Shown here piece after piece: positions 7,384 through 8,198 of a stretch of 8,198 nt of DNA. The number at the start of each line of letters is the position of its first letter. Within the stretch, counting starts at the first letter, position 1. Below the pieces are notes generated by a model, which was not told where the DNA came from, made no database searches, and was given only the letters and a program-made list of their open reading frames with translations. The stretch comes from Thermoleophilia bacterium (GTDB taxonomy: Bacteria > Actinomycetota > Thermoleophilia > Gaiellales > Gaiellaceae), in contig JAICYG010000121.1 of NCBI GenBank assembly GCA_025934335.1, positions 1 through 8,198 on the forward strand, written 5' to 3'. Position numbers and translations under genes: made by a program.

Positions 7384-8198
7384 TCAAGCCTCATCGTCGT
7401 CGACCGTCACCTCGACCGGGGCGTCGCCGGGGCCGGCCGGGAGCTCCTCGGGCTCGGGGTTGCCGAACTGCGCGGCGTCCTCGGTCACCGCCTCGGGCTC
7501 GGTCACGTCGGCGACCGCCTCGAGCTCGGGCTCGCTCTCCGTCACGACCGGGTTCGTCTCGTCGTTCGCCTCCTGCCCCGCGAGGGCCTGGTGCGCCGGC
7601 ACCCCGCAGTACTTCGAGCCGGGCAGCGCCGCATTCGGGCAGCGCTTCCCGTTCGAGAGGATCGCAGCGCAGCGGCCCGAGAAGTCGCCCTCTTCCCCGT
7701 CCTCGCCGCCGAAGGCCGCCTCGGCCTCCTGCTGCGCGAACTCGGTGTCGGAGGTGATGTCGATCTTCCAGCCGGTGAGGCGCGCGGCGAGGCGCGCGTT
7801 CATGCCCTCCTTGCCGATCGCGAGGGCGAGCTGGTCGTCGGGCACGACGACGGTCGCCTCGCGACCCTCGTCGTCGAGGTACACCTCGCGGACGCGCGCC
7901 GGCGAGAGCGCCTTCGCGACGAAGCGCGCCGGCTCCTGATTCCACGGGATGATGTCGATCTTCTCGCCGCGCAGCTCCGACACGACCATGCGGACGCGCG
8001 AGCCGCGGGGGCCGACGCACGCGCCGACCGGGTCGACGCCCTGGGCGTGCGACTCGACGGCGATCTTCGAGCGGTAGCCCGGCTCGCGTGCGACGCCGCG
8101 GATCTCGACGAGACCGTCGGCGATCTCCGGCACCTCGAGCTCGAACAGCGTCTTGATCAGCTCCGGGTCGCGGCGGGAGAGGATGACCTGCGGGCCTT
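7384..8198 (-). CDS. nusA: Transcription elongation/termination factor NusA, C-terminal part (5' end outside window)
   Basis: NusA binds RNA polymerase and nascent RNA and controls pausing, termination and antitermination. The frame is open from the right edge to TGA at 7386-7384, giving 270 visible residues. It begins GPQVILSRRDPELIKTLFE, the S1-to-KH linker, then EVPEIADGLVEIRGVAREPG and KH1 with GPRG (62-65), then KH2 with GKEG (128-131) and the helix MNARLAARLTGWKIDI. The N-terminal polymerase-binding and most of the S1 domain are outside. Beyond KH2 the chain carries a glycine/acidic linker, a Cys/His cluster (176-202) and an acidic proline-containing tail of about 65 residues ending DDDEA. 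The last three codons and the stop lie in the junction inverted repeat. It is the first visible gene of the operon. Confidence 0.96.
   Translation of the reverse strand, partial: GPQVILSRRDPELIKTLFELEVPEIADGLVEIRGVAREPGYRSKIAVESHAQGVDPVGACVGPRGSRVRMVVSELRGEKIDIIPWNQEPARFVAKALSPARVREVYLDDEGREATVVVPDDQLALAIGKEGMNARLAARLTGWKIDITSDTEFAQQEAEAAFGGEDGEEGDFSGRCAAILSNGKRCPNAALPGSKYCGVPAHQALAGQEANDETNPVVTESEPELEAVADVTEPEAVTEDAAQFGNPEPEELPAGPGDAPVEVTVDDDEA
7591..7671 (-). other. Zinc-finger-like CX9CX10CX4H cluster in the NusA C-terminal extension
   Basis: Visible NusA residues 176-202 contain Cys176, Cys186, Cys197 and His202, around NGKRCPNAALPGSKYC. The spacing and the conserved-looking G, RC, A and GSxYC positions resemble a small zinc-binding-type module with CX9CX10CX2-4H spacing that I recall from many unrelated bacterial and phage proteins. 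It sits between KH2 and the acidic tail, where other NusA proteins end or carry acidic repeats. Metal binding is inferred from the four potential ligands only. Confidence 0.6.

Larger units (their letters stand above)
7229..7392. repeat. Long imperfect inverted repeat spanning the nusA-ylxR junction
   Basis: Outer arms 7229-7247 (GAGGCTTGATGCGTATTAG) and 7374-7392 are reverse complements at 18 of 19 positions. After a small asymmetric internal loop (7248-7253 against 7367-7373) a second pair, 7254-7272 and 7348-7366, matches at 17 of 19. The 75-nt interior (7273-7347) holds two further hairpins. The structure contains the last three nusA codons with stop, the whole 132-bp gap, the ylxR start codon and its first seven codons. 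All three non-matching pairs are T with G on the plus strand: U-G wobbles in plus-strand RNA, A-C mismatches in the operon transcript. Possible roles are a cis-acting RNA structure controlling ylxR, a processing site, an antisense RNA, or a relic of a palindromic mobile repeat. Confidence 0.8.

Noticed and set aside
7229..7392. Fold-back assembly or amplification artefact as the source of the inverted repeat
   Set aside because: The arms differ at several positions, are offset by one base in the internal loop, and surround a separately structured interior, unlike the near-identical arms of a chimeric fold-back. Read data would settle it.

Overview
The window is high-GC, gene-dense bacterial DNA. 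It is built around a minus-strand translation and RNA-processing operon read from right to left: nusA (partial), ylxR/rnpM, infB, ylxP (DUF503), rbfA, a DHH/DHHA1 phosphoesterase (nrnA type), truB and ribF. This is the conserved nusA-infB cluster of Gram-positive bacteria. Very high GC, GTG and TTG starts, absence of ylxQ between ylxR and infB, and a DHH gene between rbfA and truB suggest Actinomycetota. A deep lineage such as Thermoleophilia is my best guess, but that is an inference and not a demonstrated placement.

Right part (about 5024-8198): the C-terminal part of NusA enters from the right edge with two KH domains, followed by an unusual Cys/His cluster and an acidic tail. A 132-bp gap separates it from ylxR. 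The gap and the gene ends on both sides form one long imperfect inverted repeat (7229-7392) with two smaller hairpins inside. ylxR and a full infB with a short N-terminal region follow.

Middle part (1766-5027): ylxP, rbfA, nrnA, truB and ribF are packed with 4-bp overlaps (TTGA, GTGA), 20-odd-bp overlaps or a gap of a few bases, which points to translational coupling in one transcript. The products assemble or modify the translation machinery (IF2, RbfA, TruB), process RNA or nucleotides (RnpM, NrnA) or make FMN/FAD (RibF).

Left part (1-1765): after ribF, where many relatives carry rpsO, there is a 90-bp gap with a perfect 18-bp palindrome and then a small cysteine-containing putative lipoprotein on the same strand. 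Facing it on the plus strand are the C-terminal part of a beta-lactamase-family serine hydrolase and a tandem-GNAT acetyltransferase, which overlap by GTGA. The GNAT and lipoprotein genes converge and share the bases CTAG, with no room for a terminator between them.

I see no tRNA, rRNA, CRISPR array, transposase or phage gene. The strongest candidates for something undescribed are the structured nusA-ylxR junction and the zinc-finger-like insert in the NusA tail.
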